Assembly (NCBI RefSeq): GCF_900108335.1
Contig: NZ_FNVT01000033.1
Coordinates: 1 to 64,000 of the forward strand
Source of the DNA: Nonomuraea solani
GTDB lineage: Bacteria; Actinomycetota; Actinomycetes; Streptosporangiales; Streptosporangiaceae
Direction: 5' to 3'
Length of the DNA: 64,000 bases
Position numbers and translations under genes: made by a program. Each line of letters opens with the position of its first letter. Within the stretch, counting starts at the first letter, position 1. Positions 7,869 through 16,541 of the stretch are shown piece after piece. Below the pieces are notes generated by a model that worked only from the letters and a program-made list of their open reading frames with translations, was not told the DNA's origin and did not search any database.

Positions 7869-9203
7869 ATGGCGAGGGCTGGCCAGGCGCCACAGACCAG
7901 GCCGTTACCGACCGGCGATCACGATCGGATGGCGCTCCTGGCGAGTGCCGGCGCCTCCACCTACCGGCAATGGCCTGTCCTCGACCTCTCGTCCAGGCAT
8001 GACGTCGATGCGGCAGCCGAGTATCGCAGGCTCGATACACCGCTGGATACCTCTCTTCTCGCCGACCGCTACCGGCTGCTCCAACCTCTCGGGCGAGGCG
8101 GCATGGGAACGGTCTGGCACGGTCATGATGAGCTGCTGACCCGCGAGGTCGCGATCAAGGAGGTGCCGTTGCCCGCCGGGCCCGAACGGACGATCCTGGC
8201 CGAGCGCACACGTCAGGAGGCACGCGCCATGGCTCGCATCAGCCATCCCAATGTCGCGGGTGTGTACGACGTCGTCGAGGTGGCCGGTCAGCCCTGGATC
8301 GTGCTGGAATTGGTGCGCTCCCGAACGCTCGGTCAAAGGGTGGCCCAGGACGGGCCGCTGTCTCCGCGCGTGGTGGCGAATATCGGGCTGGACGTGCTGC
8401 AGGGGCTGTGCGCCGCTCACACGGCCGGGATCGTCCACCTGGATGTCAAGCCGGACAACGTGCTGCTGGCTCATGACGGTCGCGTGGTCCTGACCGACTT
8501 CGGCATCGCCGCGATGGACGGCGATGCCTCCCTCACCGAGACCGGAACGCTGACCGGTACCATGGCCTTCCTGGCTCCTGAGCGGGTCACAGGCGATACC
8601 TGCCGGCAGTCGGACCTGTGGTCGCTGGGCGCCACCCTTTTCATGGCCGTCGAAGGGCGGCCCCCCTTCGGCCGTGACACGGCGATTCATACGCTCGTTG
8701 CTGTGCTCGCCGACCCACCCGACCCCTTCCAAAGGGCTGGACCGCTGGCGACCGTGCTCGCCGGCCTGCTCGACAAGAACCCTGCCACGCGACTGGACGC
8801 AGCCGGCGCGCGCGAGCAACTCCAGCGCGTGGCGGATCTATGGCCACTGAAGGACAAGCCGGCAGCGACCACTCTCATGCACATCCCCGTGGCAGCGACC
8901 TCACCGTTCATGCCCGGAATCGCCGCGCCGTCAGTGAGAGGATCCCAACCCGGCAGCGCCAAGGCCCGCCGGGCGGCCGTCGGGGCGGCGATGGCCGGGC
9001 TCTTCGGACTGCTCACAGCAGGCGTGGCCTGGTCGACCGGATCAGGACATCCTCACGGGCTCGGGCACGAGCGGCCGCGATCGCCGCATGGCCGGGAGCA
9101 GATCGACGCGGTCGCGACGCGGCGCCCGACGGTTCAGGGGGCCGGGCGAGATCTTGTAAGAGAGGTCGCTGGATCGTCCCGACCTGCCGGACCACGACCT
9201 TGA
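7869..9203 (+). CDS. Ser/Thr protein kinase (PknB type)
   Basis: A 444-residue eukaryotic-like kinase. The catalytic domain spans about residues 60-325: glycine loop GRGGMGTVW, lysine in VAIKEV, catalytic loop HLDVKPDN, metal-binding TDFGIA, and LAPERVTG. The HRD motif reads HLD, as in some bacterial kinases. A linker is followed by one transmembrane helix (about residues 370-392) and a short basic extracellular tail with no PASTA or other sensor domain. The ATG at 7869 has AGGA nine bases upstream and is preferred to the GTG at 7863. Phosphorylation targets are unknown. Confidence 0.92.
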   Translation: MARAGQAPQTRPLPTGDHDRMALLASAGASTYRQWPVLDLSSRHDVDAAAEYRRLDTPLDTSLLADRYRLLQPLGRGGMGTVWHGHDELLTREVAIKEVPLPAGPERTILAERTRQEARAMARISHPNVAGVYDVVEVAGQPWIVLELVRSRTLGQRVAQDGPLSPRVVANIGLDVLQGLCAAHTAGIVHLDVKPDNVLLAHDGRVVLTDFGIAAMDGDASLTETGTLTGTMAFLAPERVTGDTCRQSDLWSLGATLFMAVEGRPPFGRDTAIHTLVAVLADPPDPFQRAGPLATVLAGLLDKNPATRLDAAGAREQLQRVADLWPLKDKPAATTLMHIPVAATSPFMPGIAAPSVRGSQPGSAKARRAAVGAAMAGLFGLLTAGVAWSTGSGHPHGLGHERPRSPHGREQIDAVATRRPTVQGAGRDLVREVAGSSRPAGPRP

Positions 9204-9626
9204 GGCCCGCCGACCCACAATCGGGCGGAGATTTTCACCAGCGCGGACCTCCCACCGCCGTAGCCAAAAGATCCGCTGCCCATCGTTTCTCGTAGCGATC
9301 CGCTCGATCTCTTCGCAGCGCGGGCAAGGGATCGACCGGGCTGCATGCGATAGCCGCTGAGGACAAAGCCGCACGCCCAGCGGAGGATCGGCGAGGCTGC
9401 GCCTGAGTTCGGTGTTCAGATGGCGGCCTCACCGGTTTGGGTCGGCAGGGTGATCAGCCGAGCCGTCAACTGCCCACGTTCTGCTGACCGGGCTGGATCA
9501 CGTCCTGCTGTAGTCTTCGCGCTTCCGCCCCGTCGCCGAGCCCGGTCGTCTGGCCCTTTCGCCGTGGCGGGGAGCGTACGGTGAAGGCTACGTGTCCTTC
9601 GGACGCGGGGCGGGCGGTCATGGCGA
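9204..9626. other. Gene-less stretch upstream of the ANTAR genes
   Basis: About 420 bases in which I see no supported gene, RNA or clear hairpin. It must hold the promoter of the GAF-ANTAR gene that follows. Confidence 0.5.
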
Positions 9627-10343
9627 GTGGACGATGAAGCGCTGCGCGTCTGGGAGGTGATCGGCGCTGCCGCGGCAGGCCGGCGCGGGCCGGTCGGGGC
9701 GCAGGAAGTGTGCACGGCGTGCGTGGACGCACTACGGCTGACCGGGGGCGGGTTGTCGGTGATCAGCGGCGTTCCCGGGATACAGCTGATGCCGTTACAC
9801 ATGGTCGGCGCGCTGGGTCGTGATCTGCTGGAGGCGGAGCTGACCAGCGGGGACGGGCCGTGCGTGGACGCGGTCCACAGCCGCGTGCCGGTGCTGGTCG
9901 GGGATCTGCGCGGGCGTGGGCCACAGGAGCGCTGGCCGTTGTTCACCGCGCTGTCGCAGGCGGCCCGGGTGCGGGCGGTGTTCGCCTTCCCGTTGCTGGC
10001 CGGTCCGGTCAGCGTCGGGGTTCTGGCGCTGTGTCATGACCGTCCGCGGGTGTTGAGTGAGGCCGAGCGGGCGCAGGCGCGGCACTTCGCCGACGCGGCC
10101 TTGCTGCTGCTGCTGAACATGGTCATGGTCGATGGCGACGGCGAGGCGATGCCGGTCGGGGCTCTGGCGTTGGGGGCGGAGATCCACCAGGCCAGCGGCG
10201 TCGTGGCGGTGCAGGCCGACTGTTCGGTGGAGGAGGCGTTGTTGCGGCTGCGCGCGTATGCGCTCGCCTCCGACGAACCACTGTCCCAGGTGGCGCGGCG
10301 GGTAGTGAAGCACACGCTGCGCTTCTCCGGCCACGAGACCTGA
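9627..10343 (+). CDS. GAF and ANTAR domain protein 1
   Basis: A 238-residue protein with an N-terminal GAF domain (about residues 20-160, including the SGDGPCVDAV motif typical of actinobacterial GAF-ANTAR proteins) and a C-terminal ANTAR domain (about 175-230; IHQASGVVAVQADCSVEEAL). ANTAR domains bind paired RNA hairpins and prevent termination; the GAF part senses a ligand or redox state. The start is a GTG at 9627. Another GAF-ANTAR gene follows 33 bases after its end, so the two are probably cotranscribed. Confidence 0.9.
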   Translation: MDDEALRVWEVIGAAAAGRRGPVGAQEVCTACVDALRLTGGGLSVISGVPGIQLMPLHMVGALGRDLLEAELTSGDGPCVDAVHSRVPVLVGDLRGRGPQERWPLFTALSQAARVRAVFAFPLLAGPVSVGVLALCHDRPRVLSEAERAQARHFADAALLLLLNMVMVDGDGEAMPVGALALGAEIHQASGVVAVQADCSVEEALLRLRAYALASDEPLSQVARRVVKHTLRFSGHET

Positions 10344-10376
10344 GCGGACCGGCCGGTTCTCCTCTGCTCGGGCGGG

Positions 10377-11186
10377 GTGGGCGGGCGTAGGCTGCCAAAG
10401 GTGGAGACTTCCCCGCCCCGCGGCCCGGAACGACAGGTGGCCGAGGCGTTCATCGCGCTGGCCGACACGCTGGTGACCGGGTTCGACCTGATCGACTTCA
10501 TGCACGGCCTGGCCGAGCGATGTATGGACCTGCTCGGAGTGGACGCCGTCGGCCTGCTGGTCACCGACCAGCGCGGCCGGCTGCAGTTGATGGGCGCCTC
10601 CAGCGAGCAGACCCGGCTGCTGGAGCTGTTCCAGCTGCAGAACGACCAAGGCCCCTGCCTGGTCTGCTTCCGCTCCGGCCGGCCGGTGCACTGTGCCGAC
10701 CTGGCCGGTCCTCAGGCCGGCGCCTGGCCGCGGTTCGCCGAGCAGGCCCGCCTCGCGGGCTTTGGCGCGGTCAGCGCACTGCCGATGCGGCTGCGCGAGC
10801 AGATCATCGGCGCGATGAACCTGTTCCAACTGCAGCCGGGCGAGCTGGACGCGGGCACCGCCGCGCTGGCCCAGGCCATGGCCGACATCGCCACCATCGG
10901 ACTGCTGCAAGAACGGGCCATCCGCGAAAGCCAGGTGCTGTCGGAGCAACTGCAGCATGCCCTGACCAGCCGGGTGGTCATCGAACAGGCCAAGGGCATG
11001 CTCAGCGAACGACACGCCCTGCCCATGGACAAGGCGTTCACCCTGCTGCGCCAGCACGCCCGCAGCCATCACCAGCACCTCACCGACCTGGCCCGATCAG
11101 TGGTGACGCGCACCACCGACCTGCCGCCACCAGACTCCGGCCAAGGCCCGCCGGCCTCGCCCCAGCAGGACCCGCTCACGTCCTGA
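10377..11186 (+). CDS. GAF and ANTAR domain protein 2
   Basis: A 269-residue protein with GAF (about residues 30-175; NDQGPCLVCFRSGRPV) and ANTAR (about 190-245; SRVVIEQAKGMLSERHAL) domains, and a Pro-rich tail. The ANTAR sequence is closer to the family consensus than that of the preceding gene. It starts with GTG at 10377; a GTG at 10401 is an alternative. The pair with the gene upstream suggests that they act together, possibly as a heterodimer, in an RNA-binding antitermination role. Targets were not found in the window. Confidence 0.9.
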   Translation: MGGRRLPKVETSPPRGPERQVAEAFIALADTLVTGFDLIDFMHGLAERCMDLLGVDAVGLLVTDQRGRLQLMGASSEQTRLLELFQLQNDQGPCLVCFRSGRPVHCADLAGPQAGAWPRFAEQARLAGFGAVSALPMRLREQIIGAMNLFQLQPGELDAGTAALAQAMADIATIGLLQERAIRESQVLSEQLQHALTSRVVIEQAKGMLSERHALPMDKAFTLLRQHARSHHQHLTDLARSVVTRTTDLPPPDSGQGPPASPQQDPLTS

Positions 11187-11214
11187 CCGGCATCGCGGCC
11201 CAGTTCGGGCGGCC

Positions 11215-11510
11215 CGGCCGACCGGCTGCTCGGTGTGATGGTGCCGTGCACGCGTCGTACCACCACATCGAGCGCGACCAGTCGTTCGGCAACAGCGCCA
11301 GGGGCAGGGGCAGGAAATGCGTCACCACCACAAGCGCGACCCACCACGCCATCCACCAGGACGTGCCGCGCCTGGCCCGCGGGAGGCACCCGGCTCCCGC
11401 TGCGATGACCTCAGCCTCGACCAGGACGCCGAACCACGCGTACGTCCCCTCCAGCTCCCAGTCCGCAGCGGTCAACACCCCGAAAGCCACGCGAGCCCTT
11501 TGGCGCAGAG
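11215..11510 (-). pseudogene. Fragment of an integral membrane protein gene
   Basis: In one minus-strand frame the peptide reads YAWFGVLVEAEVIAAGAG, then WWMAWWVALVVVTHFLPLP. This resembles small actinobacterial membrane proteins with a W-VALVVG-HFLPLA motif. The sequence before it in the same frame is non-hydrophobic and unlike a protein N-terminus, and there is no ribosome site. I read it as a decayed fragment. Confidence 0.35.
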
Positions 11511-11689
11511 GCCGGCTCGGCATCGTGTTCCCAGGGCTGCGAGCCACACCGGTCGTGAGCAGCCCTGACCGAGAGGTGACGGCTGAAGGCCAGGATGAAT
11601 ACCAGCCCCGCAAGACAGAGACCAGCCGATCGGACAGCCGGCCCGACGGGGCCGGACCTGCTCGGAGCTCAAGGACGGCAAGGTGAATG

Positions 11690-11992
11690 ATGTCGAATGC
11701 TCGGCCTCCGCGGTGTGCGGATCCCGACAACGGTGTGGACCAGGCCCTGACCGGCGTCTTGGAGGCGATCGGCATGGCCTCGCGATCTCTCGCCTTCCAG
11801 AACGCGATGAGCATGGCCCGCGACGGTGACCTGCAGCGGCTCGCCGTTTACCTGGAGGCGATGACGCCTGATCAACTCGTTGAGATGGCCGGCACCGCGC
11901 GGTTGCTCAACATCGAGGCCGGCCAGGCGCTGGCCAGAAGGGCCCATTACGGGTGTGCGTCACCCGCCGATCCGGCCTCTGGCGGCCCCTGA
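11690..11992 (+). CDS. Small hypothetical protein
   Basis: A 100-residue soluble protein. After a polar N-terminus the sequence is helical and amphipathic (ALTGVLEAIGMASRSLAF; LQRLAVYLEAMTPDQLVEM). AAGGTGA lies a few bases upstream of two adjacent in-frame ATG codons at 11687 and 11690. No family is recognised. Codon use looks protein-coding, unlike the debris on both sides. The last 15 residues may be read-through into degraded sequence. Confidence 0.5.
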   Translation: MSNARPPRCADPDNGVDQALTGVLEAIGMASRSLAFQNAMSMARDGDLQRLAVYLEAMTPDQLVEMAGTARLLNIEAGQALARRAHYGCASPADPASGGP

Positions 11993-12170
11993 CCACTTCA
12001 CCGTCGGTCATGCCGAGCGCGTTGACAGCGACGACGTGGTGCGGGATGTCGCCCCAGCGAAGGTCCCGATCCGGGGATCTTCGAACGCCCCCGTCTTCGT
12101 GCTCGGCGTCGACATGAACCCAGGCTGCCGGGTCGTCTCCGGTGCGGACGGAATGCTGCGAGCAACATGT
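11993..12170 (+). pseudogene. Possible glyceraldehyde-3-phosphate dehydrogenase remnant
   Basis: One plus-strand frame reads VAPAKVPIRGSSNAPVFVLG, then a D-M-N and a VVSGADGMLRATCS stretch. This resembles the SAPSADAPMFVMGVN and SNASCTTNC blocks that surround the catalytic cysteine of GAPDH, but with altered residues. No start codon or further domain is present. The match is short and could be chance. Confidence 0.3.
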
Positions 12171-12961
12171 TCATGACCAGTCACGCGGTCGGCAGAGAGA
12201 ACGGGTCATCGGCCAAAGACGCCATCCTCAACGTGATCACTCTCTTCGCGAGCCCGTCCAGCGTGCCCGGCGCTGATGCGCCGTCGCGTCAGCCGCAGCC
12301 AGGGCCGCCGCCGAAGCGGCGTCTACCCCATCGCCGGGAAATCGCTGTGCTTTTCGGCGCTCGGTCACCCCTTCTCTCATCGGACCGTGTACCGCCCATG
12401 CTCGTGTCGAGAAGGCAGGCCCCGCCCGAGGACCCAGGGCATCGCACGGATCGCGCTCGGCCGACATCGTCGGGATGCTCCTCCAAGAGGTTGATCCGGC
12501 TCGGTGGCACGATCAGCAGCCATTTCACCCTGCTGGGCGTGCACCCGGATCGGGTACGGCCTGACCGCGGATGCGGGGGCTCGCGTGGCGAAGGGGATCG
12601 TCGAGTTCATGGTCGGAGTTCCTCTCTTGTCAGAGGACCGGAGGAAGCAGGCGGAGCGGACCTGCTCGTTGCCCGAGCGGATGAGCGCCCGGCAACGGGT
12701 GTCCCGGATCCGCGCCGAGTCCGTGCGCATCTGAAGCCGGCGACCAGCGGGACCGGCGGGCTCAGGTTGCGGCACGCGCTAGACCCCGAAGGGCCGCAGG
12801 GGGCCGGGATCGGTGACGCGGCCACCCTCGTTCTCCCAGGAGGCCGAGTCGTCGCGGCCAGGCAGGGCCCCCGTTCGGGACATCACGTTGGAAGATGTCG
12901 GCGGGCCGGACGCCGCCCGTGCCGGCGGCGAGCGTGAGCGCGGCCATGTCGGGGGCGTCTG
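12171..12961. other. Degraded sequence, no supported gene
   Basis: About 790 bases with only short overlapping frames on both strands, none with a ribosome site or recognisable motif. It lies between the GAPDH-like and clpC fragments and is probably gene debris. Confidence 0.5.
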
Positions 12962-13078
12962 AGCCGCCGGGACGGCGCGGGTCCTTCAGACCGGCGCGGG
13001 TGCGCCGGATGGAACGCGACAGGCCCTCCGCCAGAGCCTTGGACAGCTCGGTCTTACCGACGCCGAGGGACCCGCGTA
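12962..13078 (-). pseudogene. clpC fragment with Walker A, segments out of order
   Basis: The minus-strand frame reads GSLGVGKTELSKALAEG followed directly by LSRSIRRTRAGLKDPRRPGG. Both belong to the second ATPase domain of ClpC-type Hsp100 chaperones, where the RRTRAGLKDPRRP segment normally precedes the Walker A loop GPTGVGKTEL. Here the order is reversed, so the DNA has been rearranged. It abuts another clpC segment in the opposite orientation. Confidence 0.65.
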
Positions 13079-13080
13079 GA

Positions 13081-13263
13081 GGTATCGGGGTCGGGTTCGC
13101 CAAGTCCAACGACACCGACTCCGACGACGACCGGATGAAGTCCAAGATCCAGGAAGAGCTCAAGCGGCACTTCCGGCCCGAGTTCCTGAACCGGGTCGAC
13201 GACATCGTGGTCTTCCACCAGCTCACGCCGGCCGAGACCATCAAGATCGCCGCCAGGCTGAAA
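13081..13263 (+). pseudogene. clpC fragment, C-terminal ATPase region
   Basis: The plus-strand frame reads GVGFAKSNDTDSDDDRMK, then RHFRPEFLNRVDDIVVFHQL. This is the sensor region near the end of the second ATPase domain of ClpC. It lies back to back with the Walker A fragment on the other strand. No start, ribosome site or intact domain is present; the frame runs on into unrelated sequence. Confidence 0.75.
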
Positions 13264-13417
13264 GCCCGGCGACCTGTTCGAGGTCGCGGCGACGCCGGTG
13301 CGAGACCCGCCCCCGAAGCTCACGTGACGCGGCGCCGCCCATGCGATCGGGCGTGGAGATGCTGGTGGTGCGGGGAGTTGGACGTGGCCGGCAAGCCGGT
13401 GTTGTGTGCGGCGGCGC

Positions 13418-14260
13418 TTATCGTGTGTCTTCGCGGTGCTTTCTGGCGTATCTCGCGATGTGCCGCTGTGCCCAGTGGACGACGTGGTCGGCGACTTTCT
13501 CCCATTCGGGGACGCCGAGGGAGAAGTGCGGCATGCGGGCGAACTCCTGGTAGTCGGTGACCGCACGGGACTTGCGGTAGCGCTGGTAGGTCTCCCGTAC
13601 CAGCGTGACGGGGACGGTGTGGTCGGCGCCACCGGCGATCAGGAGCAGCGGGGCTCGGGTGTCGTTGTGCACGTTGACTCGGGTCGCGGGGTGCCGTAGC
13701 AGGTTGGCGGTGGCGGCCTGGAACACCGGCCGGCCGGGGGCGGGCACGTGGTAGCGCTGGTAGATCGCCTCGGACTCCTGCGCGGTCAGAGTGTTGGTGA
13801 ACGCGTAATGAAATTGTCGGGCGTTCAGCGCCACCGTCCTGGAACGGTTACCGGGATTGGACAGCACCGGGAAGGCCGAACGCAAGCTGCTGAGCGGCAG
13901 GCGCAGCACGCCCTTGATCGGGGCTGGGTGGATCGCGACGCCGGCGACGCCCAGGCCGCGGTCCAGCAGGATCTGCGTGATCAGGCCGCCGAAGGAGTGG
14001 CCGACGATGAGGGGTGGCTGAGCCTGCTCGCGGACGACCTTCTCGTAGAAGTCGGCCACTTCGGTGACGCCCAGGCCGTTCATGACCTCCGGATTCTTGC
14101 GCAGGGCCTCAACCTCGATCTCCATGCCCGGCCAGGCCGGGGCGGACACCTGGTGGCCCAGCCTCGTGTAGCGCTCGATCCAGTGTTCCCAGACGCGCGG
14201 GGTCAGCCACAGCCCATGAATGAGGACAATGGGAGGCTTGGTATCTGTGCTCTCGCTCAT
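13418..14260 (-). CDS. Alpha/beta hydrolase
   Basis: A 280-residue cytoplasmic alpha/beta-hydrolase. The oxyanion-hole motif is HGLWLTP (about residue 15), the nucleophile elbow GHSFGG (about 93), the acid lies in GGADHTVP (about 218) and the base in MPHFSLG (about 250). The substrate is unknown; the sequence is like carboxylesterase or lipase-type members annotated only as hydrolases. The ATG at 14260 has AGGAGAG just upstream and is preferred to the much earlier in-frame start. The gene stands alone, next to the clpC debris. Confidence 0.88.
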   Translation of the reverse strand: MSESTDTKPPIVLIHGLWLTPRVWEHWIERYTRLGHQVSAPAWPGMEIEVEALRKNPEVMNGLGVTEVADFYEKVVREQAQPPLIVGHSFGGLITQILLDRGLGVAGVAIHPAPIKGVLRLPLSSLRSAFPVLSNPGNRSRTVALNARQFHYAFTNTLTAQESEAIYQRYHVPAPGRPVFQAATANLLRHPATRVNVHNDTRAPLLLIAGGADHTVPVTLVRETYQRYRKSRAVTDYQEFARMPHFSLGVPEWEKVADHVVHWAQRHIARYARKHREDTR

Positions 14261-14609
14261 GGGTCTCTCCTGTGACGGCATGGGGCAGGCCGTCGATAGC
14301 CGTGGAGGCGGTAGGGCACGCGACACGTCAGCCTTGAACCGGCGATCGGGGATGAGGTGAAAACCGTGCGTCGCGTCTCCGAGATCCGTTCTGTCCTCCC
14401 CATCGCACAGGAGTACGGAGCCAAAGGAAACGGTCAATTCAAGCGCAACTCATCTCCTTAGCTGATAACCGGAGCCTGTGGTGGAAGACCGGCTCAGCAC
14501 TGGCTGCCGGCAACGTCGAATTGCTGGACGGTAGCGTCAATCAGGCCTGGTCGCATTGTTAGGTTGATACCGAGTGCAGCGTGTTCATAACCAGTGACCA
14601 GGTACACTT

Positions 14610-14712
14610 AAAAACACCGAGGACTTTTCCCGAGCGTTGGCAGTCAGGTCGGCGTCACCCCCGGCGAACCACCACCGGCCCCTTCGAAGGGGCCCGGACG
14701 GGTCAGGCGACC
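14610..14712 (+). repeat. Leader repeat of the DUF5994/STAS cassette, copy 1
   Basis: About 100 bases directly before the DUF5994 start are nearly the same as 20966-21068. Shared blocks include ACCGAGGACTTT, CCCGGCGAACCACCACCGGC and CCTTCGAA. Untranslated leader or promoter sequence has thus been kept along with the genes, more conserved than some of the coding part. Confidence 0.75.
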
Positions 14713-15077
14713 ATGACGCCGGCACTTCTCTCACCACCCGCACCGCTTCGGCGATCCCGCGGATCGATTCCGCGCCACGGCTCAGCCTCCACCCGGTGCC
14801 CAACCGGGAGGCCGTGGTGGACGGGGCCTGGTGGCCTTACTCCCATGACGCGGCCGGCGACCCGATCGTCCTGCTGATCATCCCGCCGGGCACCGCTGCC
14901 GGCACCGCCGAGGCCACGCTCAAACTCACCGCCCAGGAAACCACCGGCCTGGCGCTCGACGGCATCCTCACGCTGGCGAGCCTGCCGGCCGAATCCCACC
15001 CTGCGCCCTGCGTTCCGTGCGGCGACGGGACGGCCGGCAGGCATCTCCTACGTTCGGCTTCACCAGTAAGGAAACCC
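14713..15077 (+). pseudogene. DUF5994 gene, frameshifted and internally deleted
   Basis: This is the degenerate counterpart of the intact gene at 21069-21659. The first part (MTPALLSPPAPL) is in one frame. The block AVVDGAWWPYS is in another, so an indel separates them. The segment corresponding to about 60 residues of the intact copy (from PSLIAAVDQRLGR to TLSFATGE) is missing, and the sequence jumps from SHDAAGD to PIVLLIIPPGT. No stop separates it from the STAS gene that follows, so a read-through fusion is formally possible. Confidence 0.75.
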
Positions 15078-15401
15078 ATGACCGTCATCGACACCGCCCC
15101 GCCCAGCGGGGCGAGCGTCTCGGCACCGACTCTCGTACATCTGTCGGGGGACATCGACATCTTCACCACAGCGCGGCTACGCCGGCGACTGCTCAACGCA
15201 CTCAACACCAGCACCGGCCTGCTCGTCCTGGACCTGTCCCAGGTCGCCTTCTGCGGCGCCGGAGGACTGGGCGTACTGATCGGCGTCCGGCAACGTGCCG
15301 AGGCCCGAGGCATCACCCTCGCCCTGACCGGCGTTCCGCCACGCATCGCCAGGCTGCTGCAGGCCACCGGCTTGGACCAACGCTTCGCCGTCATGGCGTG
15401 A
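15078..15401 (+). CDS. STAS domain anti-sigma antagonist, copy 1
   Basis: A 107-residue single STAS domain (VHLSGDIDIFTTARLRRRLL; LVLDLSQVAFCGAGGLGVLI). In RsbV-type antagonists the conserved Ser/Thr that is phosphorylated sits in the D-S-(S/T)-G context; here the loop reads CGAGGLG, without an obvious Ser. This suggests that it is not switched by phosphorylation at the usual site. It is about 80% like the gene at 21785. The start is set by homology and lies behind AGTAAGGAAACC. The cassette lacks an adjacent HATPase gene. Confidence 0.9.
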   Translation: MTVIDTAPPSGASVSAPTLVHLSGDIDIFTTARLRRRLLNALNTSTGLLVLDLSQVAFCGAGGLGVLIGVRQRAEARGITLALTGVPPRIARLLQATGLDQRFAVMA

Positions 15402-15589
15402 CCGGCATGCAGGGGATTGGCAACACTTTCAGGCCTTGGGCCAGGGAAATGTGGGAGAAATAAAATTCGCTTCATGGGTAGGGGTCATTCCGCCCTATCA
15501 GCTATCCACGGCGGCGCGGTGAGCCATCTTCTGCGAAAGACCACAGCGCGCGATCACGGCCGCATTCTGCCGGCGTCCCGGCTCCGGCC

Positions 15590-16486
15590 ATGAGCGCCGC
15601 ACGGCGCTGGGCCGGCCGGATGGCGGCAGGCTGGAAGCATGCGAGGAACCGGCACGGCTGGCTGGATCACACGGCGCGCGCCCTGATCCGCTACGACAAG
15701 GCCGACGCCGGCCGGCTGGCGGCCGCCCTCACCTACTACGCCTTCTTCGCCACCTTCGCCCTGGCCCTGCTGGGATTCGCCATCCTCAGCCGCTTTCTGG
15801 ACCAGCCGACAGCGCTGGCCGAGATGCAGCGCTACCTGAGCGACACCTTCCCCCGCCTGGACGTCCAAGCCCTTCGCGACGCCGGGGGAACAGCCGGGCT
15901 GGTCGCCTGCGTAGTGCTACCACTGACGGGCCTGTTCTGGATGGACACCCTACGCTCGGCGACCAGGGCGATCTGGCGACTCGAGGAATATCCAGGCAAC
16001 TTCTTCCTGCGTCAGATCATCGACCTGGGCATCGTGGCCGGCCTCGGAATACTGCTCTCCCTGTCGCTCACCGTCGCCTTCGCCGCCGAATGGGTGGTGA
16101 CCTGGCTCGCGGTCAACACCATCGGCGCCGACGCCACCCCGGCCCGATGGGTGCTGTCGATGACGACCTTCGTGCTGAGACTCGGAGTCAACACCCTGCT
16201 GGCCATGGCGCTGCTGACCGCGCCACCACGACTGCACCTACCGCTCCGCCGAGTGATCGGGCCGGCGCTCATCCTCACGATCGGCCTGGAGATCCTCAAG
16301 ACCCTCGGCCAAGCCCTGCTCAACCTCACCGCCGCCAACCCCGCCTACCAAGTCGTCACCGGAGCCGTGGCGATACTGCTCTTCCTCAAAGTGCTCAACC
16401 AGCTCATCCTGTTCGCCACCGCGCTGGCGGCCACCAGCACCACCGGAGACGTCACCGACCTGGCCACTCGGCCAGATCCCTCATGA
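15590..16486 (+). CDS. YihY/BrkB family inner-membrane protein
   Basis: A 298-residue protein with about six transmembrane helices. The signature near the first helix (AGRLAAALTYYAFFATFALAL) and the SATRAIWRLEEYPGN block are typical of the YihY/virulence factor BrkB family. The biochemical role of the family is not settled; it was once thought to be RNase BN, which proved wrong. A Thr-rich tail (TSTTGDVTDL) follows the last helix. It is convergent with the LysR gene copy 2. Confidence 0.9.
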   Translation: MSAARRWAGRMAAGWKHARNRHGWLDHTARALIRYDKADAGRLAAALTYYAFFATFALALLGFAILSRFLDQPTALAEMQRYLSDTFPRLDVQALRDAGGTAGLVACVVLPLTGLFWMDTLRSATRAIWRLEEYPGNFFLRQIIDLGIVAGLGILLSLSLTVAFAAEWVVTWLAVNTIGADATPARWVLSMTTFVLRLGVNTLLAMALLTAPPRLHLPLRRVIGPALILTIGLEILKTLGQALLNLTAANPAYQVVTGAVAILLFLKVLNQLILFATALAATSTTGDVTDLATRPDPS

Positions 16487-16541
16487 CCTCGGGTTTCTCC
16501 CCATTGAGGCCCTGCCGGCACGAGGGCGGTGTGCTTCGTGA

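Noticed and set aside
9795..11078. 427-residue minus-strand frame
   Set aside because: It covers the two GAF-ANTAR genes in antisense; its Gln/His/Arg-rich peptide has no family and no ribosome site.
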